The notes: generated by a model from the letters alone, not told the origin. A stretch of 64,000 bases of DNA from Caloranaerobacter ferrireducens (GCF_001730685.1 NZ_MDJR01000006.1:62001-126000); one strand, 5' to 3'; shown: positions 1 to 9,354, numbered from the stretch's first letter. Program-made: numbers and translations.

Positions 1-594
1 TCCTGGCAATGTTAAAGCTCTTATTACTAATATACCGAGCATTATAACAGGCAATGGCACTGTCCATTTAACAACCTTACCTACTGAATGCACACCATTT
101 CTAATACACCAATAAATCGCTCCCCAAGCTAATATTAATCCTATTATAATCGGTAAACTAAATCCTCCTAATTCACCAGGTCCACTAGAAATTTGAAGAA
201 CTTTATTTAAGAAGAAGTCTTTTGGTGCACTACCCCATGCTATTTTTAAAGAATACCATAAATAATCAATTACCCAAGCCATAATCACACTATAATAAGT
301 TATTATTACAAAACTAGCTGCTATAGCCAACCATCCCAAACTCTCCCAGCCTTTTTTAATCTTACTAAAAGCAGTAGGTGCACCAGCTTGAAACTTATGA
401 CCTATAGCAAATTCTGCTATTAATAGAGGAATTCCAGCTGTTAGTAATGCTATAAAATAAGGTATTAAGAAAGCTCCTCCTCCATTTTCAGCTGCCATAT
501 AAGGGAAACGCCACGCATTACCCAATCCTGCAGCTGAGCCTATAGCTGCAAAAACAAATGCAGTCCTTGTGCTCCATCTTTCTCTGTCAAGCAT
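1..594 (-). CDS. Sodium-dependent NSS (LeuT-type) transporter, 3'-truncated by window edge
   Basis: About 198 N-terminal codons are present and the frame runs off the left edge. Conceptual translation begins MLDRERWSTRTAFVFAAIG and contains the TM1 signature GLGNAWRFPY followed by AENGGGAF, which is diagnostic of the neurotransmitter:sodium symporter family, where TM1 unwinds to bind Na+ and substrate. At least four to five hydrophobic segments follow. The start at 594 is preceded by a strong AGGAGG site at 601-607. NSS members import amino acids with Na+; the substrate cannot be told from this half. Confidence 0.9.
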   Translation of the reverse strand, partial: MLDRERWSTRTAFVFAAIGSAAGLGNAWRFPYMAAENGGGAFLIPYFIALLTAGIPLLIAEFAIGHKFQAGAPTAFSKIKKGWESLGWLAIAASFVIITYYSVIMAWVIDYLWYSLKIAWGSAPKDFFLNKVLQISSGPGELGGFSLPIIIGLILAWGAIYWCIRNGVHSVGKVVKWTVPLPVIMLGILVIRALTLPG

Positions 595-823
595 AATGTT
601 CCCTCCTTATACTTTAGATAAATTAAAAACTTTAATTTAAAACTCTCCCCCTTCTTTAGATATTTATTAGAATATATCTTATATAAAATATATATTATCG
701 GAATATTAAAAATATTTTTAAAATATTAGTTTTTTGATTAAAAACTTATTCCATCCATTTTGTGGTAATTTATTGAACTATTATCTTTTTTCATGTAATA
801 TTAAATTAAAATAATGTCGTCAT

Positions 824-853
824 TTGCTTATCTATATTCGATTTTCGTATAAT
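824..853 (+). promoter_or_regulatory. Candidate sigma-A promoter for the nitroreductase gene
   Basis: TTGCTT at 824-829 and TATAAT at 848-853 are separated by 18 bp. The nitroreductase start codon lies about 30 bp downstream, after AGGAGGG. Confidence 0.55.
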
Positions 854-883
854 GAATATTGAATGACAAAAGGAGGGTAATAA

Positions 884-1522
884 ATGGAAAGATTGGATTT
901 TATCTACAAAAGACATAGTGTTAGGAAGTTTAAAAACATAGACGTACCTATAGAAGATATAAAAGAAATAATAAAAGCTGGTACATATGCTCCATCAGGT
1001 AAGAATCTGCAGAACTGGCATTTTGTCGTTATAAAGAATAAAGCAAAAATAGAAGAGATGGCTAGAATCGTCGAGAGAAAAAATGCAGAACTTGCGAACT
1101 ATGCAAAAGATGAAAATACTAAAAAGTCATTTACTAAATACCTAAAATATCATACAGTTTTTAGAAATGCACCAGTAGTAATATTAGTATATGCTGGTCC
1201 ATATCCTTCAACTGGTCTTGAACTGCTAAAAGAAAAAGGAGCATCGAAAGAAGAGTTAGATGCTGTTATTTTACCAAACCCAGGTATACAAAATATCGCT
1301 GCTGCAATGGAAAACATTCTTTTAGCTGCATCTAATATGGGATATGGCACTTGCTGGATGACAGGACCTAATTATGCAAGTAAAGAAATAGCTGACTATA
1401 TAGGTTTTAAAAAAGAAGGATATTTTCTTGCAGCAATGACTCCACTTGGAGTGCCAGAAGAATCTGAACTAAAAAGCCCACCAAGAAAGCCTTTAGAGGA
1501 AGTTATGACAATCATTGAATAA
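884..1522 (+). CDS. Nitroreductase family protein
   Basis: A 212-residue FMN-dependent oxidoreductase of the NfsB/FRP superfamily. The N-terminal RHSVRKF (about residues 10-16) is the family's FMN-phosphate motif and APSGKNLQNWHF (about 37-48) the second flavin segment. The central NPGIQNIAAAMENILLAA helix and the GYGTCW segment are typical. Such enzymes reduce nitro, quinone or flavin substrates with NAD(P)H; the physiological substrate is unknown. The gene is monocistronic, with AGGAGGG eight bases before ATG, a promoter upstream and a hairpin terminator directly after it. Confidence 0.9.
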   Translation: MERLDFIYKRHSVRKFKNIDVPIEDIKEIIKAGTYAPSGKNLQNWHFVVIKNKAKIEEMARIVERKNAELANYAKDENTKKSFTKYLKYHTVFRNAPVVILVYAGPYPSTGLELLKEKGASKEELDAVILPNPGIQNIAAAMENILLAASNMGYGTCWMTGPNYASKEIADYIGFKKEGYFLAAMTPLGVPEESELKSPPRKPLEEVMTIIE

Positions 1523-1530
1523 AATATTTT

Positions 1531-1550
1531 GCGGAGGTAGAAACCTCCGC
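1531..1550. terminator. Bidirectional hairpin terminator
   Basis: GCGGAGGT and ACCTCCGC form an 8-bp perfect stem with loop AGAA, between the convergent nitroreductase and HAD genes. T-rich sequence lies on both sides. Confidence 0.75.
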
Positions 1551-1562
1551 TATTTACATTCG

Positions 1563-2033
1563 CTATCCTCTCAAAGTAGCTTTTAATCTATTAGGATTTA
1601 ATAATAAATCTAAACAAGTATCTATATTTTTTGTTATAATATCGCTATTTTTGATTGTTTCTACAAAACAACCTTCATCTCCTATTATCACTATCCCTAT
1701 TTGTACTTCTTTAAGCATAAGCATATCGTTATTCCCATTGCCTATAGCTATACAATACTCAGCCCCTAATTCCTTAACAAAGTTAAGCTTATCAATTTTT
1801 CCATTTTCTTGAGAAATTATTTTGAGATTAACATTTACATCTCTAAGATTTTCTTTTACATTGCCATATGTATCAGCTGTTAATACATAAACTTCTACTT
1901 TTTCGCTTAACTTCTTAAGCTTTTCTTTGATTTCAGACTTCATAATGCCATCTACAGCTAAAGTACCATTGTAATCAAATATAACATACTTTATTTTTAA
2001 TTGTTTATATGATGGTATATCTAATTCTATCAC
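1563..2033 (-). CDS. HAD-superfamily protein, soluble P-type ATPase-like
   Basis: A 156-residue single-domain HAD protein. Motif I reads FDYNGTLA: D20 is the nucleophile, but the usual second Asp (general acid of phosphatases) is Asn22. Motif II is T52, motif III K82 and motif IV GNGNND (98-103). The DYNGT form is characteristic of the 'soluble P-type ATPase' group (COG4087), which lacks a cap and membrane domain. Phosphatase activity is therefore uncertain. It starts about 40 bp beyond the pgi 3' end and may be cotranscribed with it. Confidence 0.8.
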   Translation of the reverse strand: MIELDIPSYKQLKIKYVIFDYNGTLAVDGIMKSEIKEKLKKLSEKVEVYVLTADTYGNVKENLRDVNVNLKIISQENGKIDKLNFVKELGAEYCIAIGNGNNDMLMLKEVQIGIVIIGDEGCFVETIKNSDIITKNIDTCLDLLLNPNRLKATLRG

Positions 2034-2071
2034 GCTATCCCCCCACTAAAAAACATATATCTAAAACAATT

Positions 2072-3418
2072 TTATTTTTTCATTTTTTCAATTAATTCTT
2101 CTCTTAAATCTTCAAAACCTGGCTTACCTAGTAATGCAAACATATTTTTCTTATATGCTTCAACTCCTGGTTGATCGAAAGGATTAACCCCTAATATATA
2201 TCCACTTATTCCACAAGCTTTTTCAAAGAAATAAATAAGCTTTCCGAAATAGTATTCATTCATTTCAGATACATTTATTACAATATTAGGTACGTTGCCA
2301 TCAGTATGTGCAAGTAATGTACCTTCAAAAGCTCTTTTGTTTACAAAATCCATAGTCTTACCTTTAAGATAATTAAGTCCATCTAAATTTTTCTCATTTT
2401 TTGGTATCTCTATGTCTTCTTTAGGATTTATTATGTTTATAACCGTTTCAAATAAATCTCTTCTACCATCTTGTATGTATTGTCCTAAAGAATGCAAGTC
2501 TGTTGAAAATTCAACTGAAGCTGGGAATATTCCCTTACCATCTTTACCTTCACTTTCTCCATATAACTGTTTCCACCACTCTGCTAAATAGCGAAGATAA
2601 GGTTCATAATTAACTAATATTTCTATATCTTTACCTTTTCTATAAAGTATATTTCTTAAAGCCGCATATTGATAACAAGGATTTTTTTCCAAATCTTCTA
2701 CCATATACTCTTCTCTACCTGCTTTAGCACCTTCCATAATTTTATCTATGTCTATACCTGCAACAGCTATTGGCAACAATCCAACTGGTGTAAATATTGA
2801 AAATCTTCCTCCGACATCATCAGGTATCACAAAAGTTTCATAACCTTCTTCCTCAGCTAATTTTCTTAATGCTCCCTTAACTTTATCTGTTGTAGCGAAT
2901 ATTCTTTTTCTCGCTTCTTCCCTTCCATATTTTTTCTCCATATATTCCTTTAATATTCTAAATGCTATAGCTGGCTCTGTTGTAGTCCCAGACTTTGATA
3001 TTACATTTATACTTATATCTTTACCTTGTATAACATCAAACAAATGTCTTAAATATGTACCACTAATATTATTTCCTACAAAATAAATTTCAGGTGTTTT
3101 CCTTTTATCTTTAGAAAGTATATTATAAAATGTATGACCTAAAGCTTCTATTGCAGCTCTTGCTCCTAAATAAGAACCACCAATACCTACTACTATAAAA
3201 ACATCTGAAGTTTCTTTTATTCTTTCAGCAGCTAGTTTTATTCTTGCAAATTCATCTTTATCATAATTTATAGGATAATCTACCCAACCTAAAAAATCAT
3301 TGCCTGGTCCATTTTTTTCATGAAGCATTTTATGAGCAAAAGAAATTTGAGCTTTCATATATTCTAATTCATGTTTTTTTATAAGAGCATTAGAGTAATC
3401 TAATGTAATAGCATTCAT
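2072..3418 (-). CDS. pgi: Glucose-6-phosphate isomerase
   Basis: 448 residues, the normal size of the short Firmicutes form. It interconverts glucose-6-phosphate and fructose-6-phosphate. [16 protein letters not shown] (about 78-93) and [10 protein letters not shown] (about 141-150) form the two SIS sugar-phosphate subdomains. [15 protein letters not shown] (about 199-213) corresponds to the family signature. The C-terminal [12 protein letters not shown] is also typical. AGGAGGGG precedes the ATG at 3418. Confidence 0.97.
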   Translation of the reverse strand: MNAITLDYSNALIKKHELEYMKAQISFAHKMLHEKNGPGNDFLGWVDYPINYDKDEFARIKLAAERIKETSDVFIVVGIGGSYLGARAAIEALGHTFYNILSKDKRKTPEIYFVGNNISGTYLRHLFDVIQGKDISINVISKSGTTTEPAIAFRILKEYMEKKYGREEARKRIFATTDKVKGALRKLAEEEGYETFVIPDDVGGRFSIFTPVGLLPIAVAGIDIDKIMEGAKAGREEYMVEDLEKNPCYQYAALRNILYRKGKDIEILVNYEPYLRYLAEWWKQLYGESEGKDGKGIFPASVEFSTDLHSLGQYIQDGRRDLFETVINIINPKEDIEIPKNEKNLDGLNYLKGKTMDFVNKRAFEGTLLAHTDGNVPNIVINVSEMNEYYFGKLIYFFEKACGISGYILGVNPFDQPGVEAYKKNMFALLGKPGFEDLREELIEKMKK

Positions 3419-3510
3419 TTATTTCCCCTCCTTAAGTATTTGTATCCAATAGTTACATTTTACTATTATATAATATCCAAATCAAATATATTTATAGACT
3501 ATAAATTAGA

Positions 3511-3624
3511 GTAAAATCTTCGATTTAAATAGATTATAGGAAGATTTTGCCTATATCCATTACGGAAATTATATTTTAAATTATCCACTTTTCAAAAAAA
3601 GTTTATAATTTCCTATGGATTATA
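3511..3624 (-). repeat. Family A two-hairpin repeat, copy A1
   Basis: One of seven 113-116 bp copies in this window. Reading the minus strand, it starts TATAATCCATAGGAAATTATA, returns TAATTTCCGTAATGGAT (hairpin 1), then AAAATCTTCC...CGAAGATTTT (hairpin 2). It lies between the nadC terminator and pgi. Confidence 0.85.
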
Positions 3625-3629
3625 AAAAA

Positions 3630-3650
3630 CGAGGGACTTAAAATCCCTCG
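3630..3650 (-). terminator. Terminator of the nad operon
   Basis: CGAGGGA and TCCCTCG form a 7-bp stem, followed on the minus strand by a T run. It lies just after the nadC stop codon. Confidence 0.85.
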
Positions 3651-3660
3651 ATTAATCTCT

Positions 3661-4491
3661 TTATTTAATGTTCAAACTGATATCTAATGCTTTAACTGAA
3701 TGAGTTAATGCTCCGACTGAAATTACATCTACTCCAGTTTTAGCAACTTCCTCAATATTATCTATATTAACATTACCAGATGCTTCTAATATAGCTTTTT
3801 TATTATTTATACTCACTGCTTCTTTCATTTTCTCAATACTCATATTATCAAGCATTATAATATCAGCTCCTGCACTTAGAGCTTGTTTAAATTCTTCGAT
3901 AGTTTCAACCTCTACCTCTATTTTAACAGTATGTGAAACCTTTTCTCTCATTAATTTAATCGCTCTTTCTATACTTCCAACAGCTCTTATATGATTATCT
4001 TTTATCATAACAGCATCTGATAAATTATATCTATGGTTTGACCCTCCGCCTAATTTTACAGCATATTTTTCTAAAACTCTAATACCAGGTGTAGTTTTTC
4101 TTGTATCAGCTACCCTAACTTTATATTTCTCTACTTTATCTACAAACTTTCTAGTCTTAGTTGCAATTCCTGATAATCTCTGAAGAAAATTTAGAGCTGT
4201 TCTCTCGCCAGATAAAATAGCTCTAGTTTTACCTTTTATTTTAGCTATAACATCACCTTTTCTTAAAAACTGTCCATCTTCCTTTAACCTATAAAATTGT
4301 ATATCTTTATCGAGTAGTTTAAAAGTAATTTCAGCTATTTCTATTCCAGCTAATATCCCATCTTCTTTAGCGATAATTTCAGCTTCAGAAATATCATCTT
4401 GTCCTATTAAATTGTCAGTTGTAATATCGCCATTATTCATATCTTCTATCAAAGCATTTTTAATTATATCTTCTATTTGAAGCACTAGCAT
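3661..4491 (-). CDS. nadC: Nicotinate-nucleotide pyrophosphorylase (quinolinate phosphoribosyltransferase)
   Basis: 276 residues. It converts quinolinate and PRPP to nicotinate mononucleotide and CO2, the last step of de novo NAD synthesis before NadD. RKTTPGIRVLEKYAV, GGGSNHRYNLSDAVMIKDNH and EVEVET are the family's phosphate- and quinolinate-binding segments. Third gene of the nadA-nadB-nadC operon, 18 bp after nadB, with GAGGTG before the ATG and a terminator after the stop. Confidence 0.96.
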   Translation of the reverse strand: MLVLQIEDIIKNALIEDMNNGDITTDNLIGQDDISEAEIIAKEDGILAGIEIAEITFKLLDKDIQFYRLKEDGQFLRKGDVIAKIKGKTRAILSGERTALNFLQRLSGIATKTRKFVDKVEKYKVRVADTRKTTPGIRVLEKYAVKLGGGSNHRYNLSDAVMIKDNHIRAVGSIERAIKLMREKVSHTVKIEVEVETIEEFKQALSAGADIIMLDNMSIEKMKEAVSINNKKAILEASGNVNIDNIEEVAKTGVDVISVGALTHSVKALDISLNIK

Positions 4492-4509
4492 TTTAACACC
4501 TCATCATTA

Positions 4510-6012
4510 TTAATTTATTCTATAATGACATCCTAGACTATTTTCTCTTTTAATACAGCTTTCTATAATACTTTTTGATACAATAGCCATATTTAAGACT
4601 TCAATATATTCTTTGCTATATCTGTATTTATTTTTCAGCATTTCATATATATCATCTATTATTTCTCTAGCTTTTAATAACCCCGATGTTGTACGTACTA
4701 TTCCTACATATTTGTCCATAGTTTGCCTTATTCTGTCCTTAATAGTTTTAAATAAATATTCATCCACTTCAGTTTTTATTTCAGTTTCATAAGCACTATC
4801 CAATATATTTAATGGAATGTTTTCTATAGTATTATTAATAGAGTTAGCTATTCGTCTACCAAACACAATACATTCTAATAAAGAATTGCTAGCTAATCTG
4901 TTTGCTCCATGTACGCCTGTATTAGTACACTCTCCACAAGCGTATAAATTCTCTAAACTAGTCATTCCATCATCATTAACTTTTATTCCTCCAATAAAAT
5001 AGTGCTCTACAGGTGCAACAGGTATTAAATCTTTTGACATATCTAAACCATATTCTAAACATTTATTAAAAATTGTAGGAAATCTTCTAATAAGAAAATC
5101 TCTATCTTTATGTGTTATATCTAAATATACAAATTCACTATTCGTTTTGATTAATTCATTGTGTATACTCTGTGCAACAATATCTCTAGGAGCTAATTCT
5201 CCCTTAGGATGAATCTTAAGCATAAATCTTTCTCCAAACTTATTTCTTAAATATGCTCCTTCACCTCTTACAGCCTCTGATATCAAAAATTTTTTTCCTT
5301 CACCTTCAGAATAAAGTGCTGTAGGGTGGAACTGGATAAATTCCATATTATCAAGCATACAACCCGCTCTGTATGCCATTGATATACCATCTCCTGTAGC
5401 TAAAGGAGAATTAGTACTATTTTTATATAAAGCTCCTATCCCACCTGTTGCAATAACTACAGCCTTAGAAAATATACTGATTAATTTATCATTTTTAATA
5501 ATCTTGACACCTATACATTTATCATCTTTTTTGATTAGCTCAACAGCCATTGTATCATCTAAAATCTCTATATTATCTCTATAAACTACCTCTTTATACA
5601 GAGCTTTCATTATCTCTTTCCCTGTTGCATCTCCACCAGCGTGAAGTATCCTTGCTCTACTGTGTCCACCTTCTAATGTGGTTCTTAATCTTCCATAACT
5701 ATCTCTGTCAAAAGGAACTCCAAATTCTATAAGTTTACCTACATTTTCTTTAGCCTCATATACCATTATCTTTAAATTATCTATATTATTTACACCTGAA
5801 CCTGCATTTAAAGTATCCTTAATATGTGCATCTAAATCATCTATTTCTAAACTTGCTGCAATACCTCCCTGAGCAAGGGAAGAATTATTATCAAATATCT
5901 CTCCTTTTGATAATATCTTAACATTCAACCTGCTATCTAAATTAAGAGCCGTATAAACCCCAGCTAAACCTGAGCCTATTATAATAACATCAGCAGTATT
6001 TTTTGACCCCAC
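4510..6012 (-). CDS. nadB: L-aspartate oxidase
   Basis: About 500 residues; FAD-dependent oxidation of aspartate to iminoaspartate for NadA. The dinucleotide fold IIGSGLAGVYTALN is near residue 12. SLAQGGIAA, EFIQFHPTALY, RGEGAYLRN and GANRLASNSLLE are fumarate reductase/NadB family blocks. The frame opens at a GTG at 6021, but AGAGG stands only two bases before it. GTG at 6012 is spaced normally from the same site and is preferred. The gene follows nadA by only a few bases. The C-terminus (KRENSLGCHYR) is intact. Confidence 0.94.
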   Translation of the reverse strand: MGSKNTADVIIIGSGLAGVYTALNLDSRLNVKILSKGEIFDNNSSLAQGGIAASLEIDDLDAHIKDTLNAGSGVNNIDNLKIMVYEAKENVGKLIEFGVPFDRDSYGRLRTTLEGGHSRARILHAGGDATGKEIMKALYKEVVYRDNIEILDDTMAVELIKKDDKCIGVKIIKNDKLISIFSKAVVIATGGIGALYKNSTNSPLATGDGISMAYRAGCMLDNMEFIQFHPTALYSEGEGKKFLISEAVRGEGAYLRNKFGERFMLKIHPKGELAPRDIVAQSIHNELIKTNSEFVYLDITHKDRDFLIRRFPTIFNKCLEYGLDMSKDLIPVAPVEHYFIGGIKVNDDGMTSLENLYACGECTNTGVHGANRLASNSLLECIVFGRRIANSINNTIENIPLNILDSAYETEIKTEVDEYLFKTIKDRIRQTMDKYVGIVRTTSGLLKAREIIDDIYEMLKNKYRYSKEYIEVLNMAIVSKSIIESCIKRENSLGCHYRIN

Positions 6013-6027
6013 AAATTTCACCTCTAC

Positions 6028-6939
6028 CTATTTTATCTCCATCATCCTTTGTAAAGATTTCATTGCCTTTACTCTTATATCTTCAGGTACAGTAATTTCA
6101 AATTCTTCATATTTAAGTGCATTTAATACATCATTTAAGTTAGTTTTTTTCATATTATTGCATATAAGCCCAGGTGATAGAAGATAAAATTTCTTATCAG
6201 GATTATCTTTTCTAAGCTTATGCAAAACTCCCATTTCTGTTCCTATAATAAATTTCTTGTTGCTGGACTTTGTAGCAAAATCAATAATCTGTGAAGTACT
6301 TCCAACAAAGTCTGCCATTTTAACAACATCTTCATTACATTCTGGGTGAACTAAAACTAAAGCATCTGGATGCACATCTTTAACTTTTATTACTTCAGCT
6401 TCTTTAACTCTATGATGAGTTATACAAAATCCAGGCCATAAATCAATTTGTTTATTTTTAACTTTGCTCTTTATATAATTACCTAAATTTCTATCAGGTA
6501 CAAATAATATTTTTTCTGCATTAATACTATTAACAACTTTTAGAGCATTTGATGAGGTACAGCATATGTCACTTTCAGCTTTAACAGCTGCAGAAGAATT
6601 CACATAACAAACAACATAAGTATCTGGATTTTTTTCTTTATATTCTCTTAGCTTCTCTGCTGTCACCATATCTGCCATAGGACATCCAGCATCTTTTGCT
6701 GGTAATAGTACCTTCTTATCTGGAGAAAGTATTTTTGCACTTTCAGCCATAAAATGTACTCCACAGAAAACGATTATTTTATTATCAACATTACTTGCAG
6801 CTTTACTTAAAGCTAAAGAGTCTCCAATAATATCTGCAATTTCCTGTACTTCTGGTATTTGATAATTGTGAGCTAATATAATAGCATCCTTCTCTTTCTT
6901 AAGTTTTATAATCTCATCAACAATCCTTTGTTTATCCAT
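6028..6939 (-). CDS. nadA: Quinolinate synthase
   Basis: 303 residues. It condenses iminoaspartate with dihydroxyacetone phosphate to quinolinate using an oxygen-sensitive [4Fe-4S] cluster. AHNYQIPEVQEIADIIGDSL is the N-terminal substrate motif. Candidate cluster cysteines are in VFCGVHFM (C59), the ICCTSSNA segment (about 125) and LICNNMKKT (about 266), one per pseudo-repeat as in the family. It is the first gene of nadABC and is preceded by AAGGGG. Direct FAD-independent transfer of the unstable iminoaspartate fits the tight nadA-nadB spacing. Confidence 0.96.
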   Translation of the reverse strand: MDKQRIVDEIIKLKKEKDAIILAHNYQIPEVQEIADIIGDSLALSKAASNVDNKIIVFCGVHFMAESAKILSPDKKVLLPAKDAGCPMADMVTAEKLREYKEKNPDTYVVCYVNSSAAVKAESDICCTSSNALKVVNSINAEKILFVPDRNLGNYIKSKVKNKQIDLWPGFCITHHRVKEAEVIKVKDVHPDALVLVHPECNEDVVKMADFVGSTSQIIDFATKSSNKKFIIGTEMGVLHKLRKDNPDKKFYLLSPGLICNNMKKTNLNDVLNALKYEEFEITVPEDIRVKAMKSLQRMMEIK

Positions 6940-6999
6940 ATATATTACCCCTTCTATTGTATTTACATCTGTCTTTGCATCTATACCAAAAGTATAGCA

Positions 7000-8355
7000 C
7001 TAATATTTGTTACAATCAACTTTAGGTAGTTCTATCCTAAAAACAGCTCCTTTTGGCATTCCATTACATGCATAAATACTTCCATTATGTCCTTCTATTA
7101 TTGCTTTTGTAATAGCTAAACCAATACCTGTACTTCCTTTTTTCCCTTTATAGAATCTTTCAAATATTCTATTCTCCTCTCCATCTTTAAAACCTTCTCC
7201 ATCATCCTTAATAACTATTTCTATTTTTTCACCTTTACAACTTGCATTAATACTTATTTTACTTTCAGCATATCTTACGCAATTTCCTAAAATGTTAACT
7301 AATGCCCTTAGTATTTTTTCTGAATCTATTTTAACAATACAATCCTTTTCTATTTGCACATCTATATTTATATTTTTCTCATCTGCCAAAGATTTAATAG
7401 TTTTTATTGATTTAAATATAACTTTTGATAAATCAGCTTCTTCAAAATTAAAATTTTCTTCTACATTTTCAATCTTAGCTAAATATATTATTTCATCAAC
7501 TGTTTTTTTAAGTCGCTGACTCTCTTCTATAATTATATCAAGACTTTCTTCCAACTCTTTACCTTCTACAACTCCATCTTTTATAGCCTCTGCATATCCT
7601 TGAATCGACATTAATGGAGTTTTAAGTTCGTGTGAAGTATTTTGTAAAAATCTTTTCTGCTGCTTACTATATCTTTTTATTCTTTCTGCCATTTCTTTGA
7701 AACTTTTATCTAATTCCTCTATCTCATCACCTGTATTAATATCTGGATATTCATGAAAACTATCAATCGAAAAATTTATCATTTTATCCTTTAACATTTT
7801 AATAGGCTGTGAAATATTATTTTGAAAAATCATACCAATAAATAGTGCTATTATCGAAGCTATAATAAAACTTAAACTTTGAGTTTGTCTCATTAATCTA
7901 TTTAATGCATGTATATTCTTTATTCTAGTAAATAAAAAAACATAACCATTAATACGTTGATTTTTCCCTTTTATTACAACTCTCTCAACTATATAACCAT
8001 TTAAAGTTGATTGTTTAAACTTTAGTAATTTATATAATATACTTTGATTTAAGTTTTTAAAATCCTTATAAACTATTTTACCCTCTTTATTAAGTACTAG
8101 TACTTCAGAATCTATAAATTTACCAGCTATCTTTAACTGTCTACTCTTTAAAATAATATCTCTTAAATTACTTTCTTGAAGATCCATATTCCTTAATAAT
8201 TCTGCAATTTTTTGTCCTTCATCTCTTAACTGTACTCGAGTTTCTCTTATTAAATATTTTTTAGATAAATAATTAAAAGTTGTACTAGTAACTAAAAAAA
8301 CTACAAGTAATATTAAAAAATATGATAATATAATTTTATTTCCTATCTTTCTCAT
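7000..8355 (-). CDS. Two-component sensor histidine kinase
   Basis: About 451 residues from MRKIGNK. TM1 lies near residues 8-30, then an extracytoplasmic sensor region of about 135 residues, TM2 (SFIIASIIALFIGMIF), and a HAMP linker with P and DEIEEL. HisKA has the phospho-acceptor histidine in SHELKTP; HATPase has the N box (NILGNCVRYA) and GSTGIGLAI. The frame is open to 8379, inside the response regulator gene; the internal ATG at 8355, just past that gene's stop, is the more likely start. It autophosphorylates and passes phosphate to the adjacent OmpR-type regulator. The signal sensed is unknown. Confidence 0.93.
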   Translation of the reverse strand: MRKIGNKIILSYFLILLVVFLVTSTTFNYLSKKYLIRETRVQLRDEGQKIAELLRNMDLQESNLRDIILKSRQLKIAGKFIDSEVLVLNKEGKIVYKDFKNLNQSILYKLLKFKQSTLNGYIVERVVIKGKNQRINGYVFLFTRIKNIHALNRLMRQTQSLSFIIASIIALFIGMIFQNNISQPIKMLKDKMINFSIDSFHEYPDINTGDEIEELDKSFKEMAERIKRYSKQQKRFLQNTSHELKTPLMSIQGYAEAIKDGVVEGKELEESLDIIIEESQRLKKTVDEIIYLAKIENVEENFNFEEADLSKVIFKSIKTIKSLADEKNINIDVQIEKDCIVKIDSEKILRALVNILGNCVRYAESKISINASCKGEKIEIVIKDDGEGFKDGEENRIFERFYKGKKGSTGIGLAITKAIIEGHNGSIYACNGMPKGAVFRIELPKVDCNKY

Positions 8356-8356
8356 A

Positions 8357-9034
8357 TTAATCATCCATCCTATACCCATAACCCCAGACGGTTGTTATTT
8401 CTAATTTTGAATTTATCTCTTTGAGCTTTTTTCTAATCCTTTTAACTAAATCATCTATCATTCTCGTATCTCCTATATAATCGTACCCCCATATTTTATC
8501 AATAAGCTCATCTCTAGTAAAAGGTCTATTTTTATTCTTTGCAAGATATTCAAATAAATCATATTCTTTTGTAGTAAGTTTAAGTTCTTTACCATTTACT
8601 TCAACAAATCTTCTCGCTGTATGTATTTTAATATCTTTAATTTCAATTATAGTATCATTAACGTTTATAGTCTTTTCTATTCTTCTTAAAATATTTTTAA
8701 TCCTTACAACTAACTCTCTAGGGCTGAATGGTTTAGATAAATAATCATCTCCGCCAAGTTCTAAACCTATTATTCTGTCAACCTCTTCATCCTTTGCCGA
8801 AACAAATATTATAGGAACATCGCTATTTTTTCTAATCGCTTTACATAATTCTAATCCATCAATACCTGGCATCATAATATCTAGTACTATTAAATCAGGC
8901 TTTAGCCTACTAATCTCTCTTAAAAGATTTGTTCCTTCTTCAAATAAAGTAACTTTATAGCCTTCTTTTAGAAGATATTTCTTTATAAGATCTCTAATAT
9001 TTCTTTCATCATCAACAACAAAAATATGCTTCAT
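8357..9034 (-). CDS. OmpR/PhoB-family response regulator
   Basis: 225 residues. The N-terminal receiver has acidic pair D8-D9, phospho-acceptor D52 in LIVLDIMMPG and the conserved Lys in LSKPFSPREL. The C-terminal winged helix ends in the usual GYGYRM. The frame extends 12 codons further upstream, but ATG 9034 has a perfect GAGGAGGT seven bases before it, so that start is used. Cotranscribed with the kinase downstream. A family B foldback element sits immediately upstream, so the promoter lies inside or beyond that insertion. Confidence 0.95.
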   Translation of the reverse strand: MKHIFVVDDERNIRDLIKKYLLKEGYKVTLFEEGTNLLREISRLKPDLIVLDIMMPGIDGLELCKAIRKNSDVPIIFVSAKDEEVDRIIGLELGGDDYLSKPFSPRELVVRIKNILRRIEKTINVNDTIIEIKDIKIHTARRFVEVNGKELKLTTKEYDLFEYLAKNKNRPFTRDELIDKIWGYDYIGDTRMIDDLVKRIRKKLKEINSKLEITTVWGYGYRMDD

Positions 9035-9070
9035 AATCCACCTCCTCAAATAGATTATAACATATAACAA

Positions 9071-9094
9071 AAGAGATAGGATAAACCTATCTCT
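9071..9094. repeat. Left 24-bp direct repeat flanking B1 (duplicated terminator hairpin)
   Basis: Identical over 24 bp to 9355-9378. It contains the palindrome GAGATAGG/CCTATCTC with loop ATAAA. Here the copy lies directly upstream of the response regulator gene, where a terminator has no clear job. Confidence 0.85.
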
Positions 9095-9354
9095 CAGACT
9101 GTAGACAAAATAAAACTATAATGATTGAAAAAATATAAGCGAATAATTACAAAGCTTTAGTAAAGAAAACTTGATGAAGAATTTCAGAAAAATTCGTAGG
9201 CTTAGCAGGACGCTAAACCAGCATCCTACAAGACAGGACGTCTTGATTAGGTGCGTTAGGATTTTTCGATATTATAAGTCTATGTTTTCTCTAAAGATTT
9301 GTCTATAAGCGCTATTTTTTCAATTCATTAAAAATATAAATTTGTCAACAAGTT
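9095..9354 (+). mobile_element. Family B foldback element, copy B1 (MITE-like, non-coding)
   Basis: A 260-bp element with imperfect terminal inverted repeats: GTAGACAAA at the left and TTTGTCAAC at the right. The arms are largely complementary for about 80 bp each. The core at about 9188-9266 folds as a junction: hairpin GGCTTAGC-AGGAC-GCTAAACC (9199-9219), helix GCATCCTA with TTAGGTGC, and hairpin CAAGAC-AGGAC-GTCTTG (9229-9245). There is no open reading frame. It is flanked by exact 24-bp direct repeats, each a terminator hairpin. Copies B2 (25548-25917) and B3 (31127-31382) share the core. I do not recognise a named family. Confidence 0.85.

Noticed and set aside
6950-6995. Candidate NiaR-type operator (GACAGATGTAAATAC on the minus strand) upstream of nadA
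   Set aside because: Only one half-site-like stretch and no clear palindrome; I could not match it to a known consensus with confidence.
9095-9354. Family B element as a group II intron or IStron
   Set aside because: It is only about 260 bp, lacks domain V or P7-like signatures I know, and sits between genes rather than within them.
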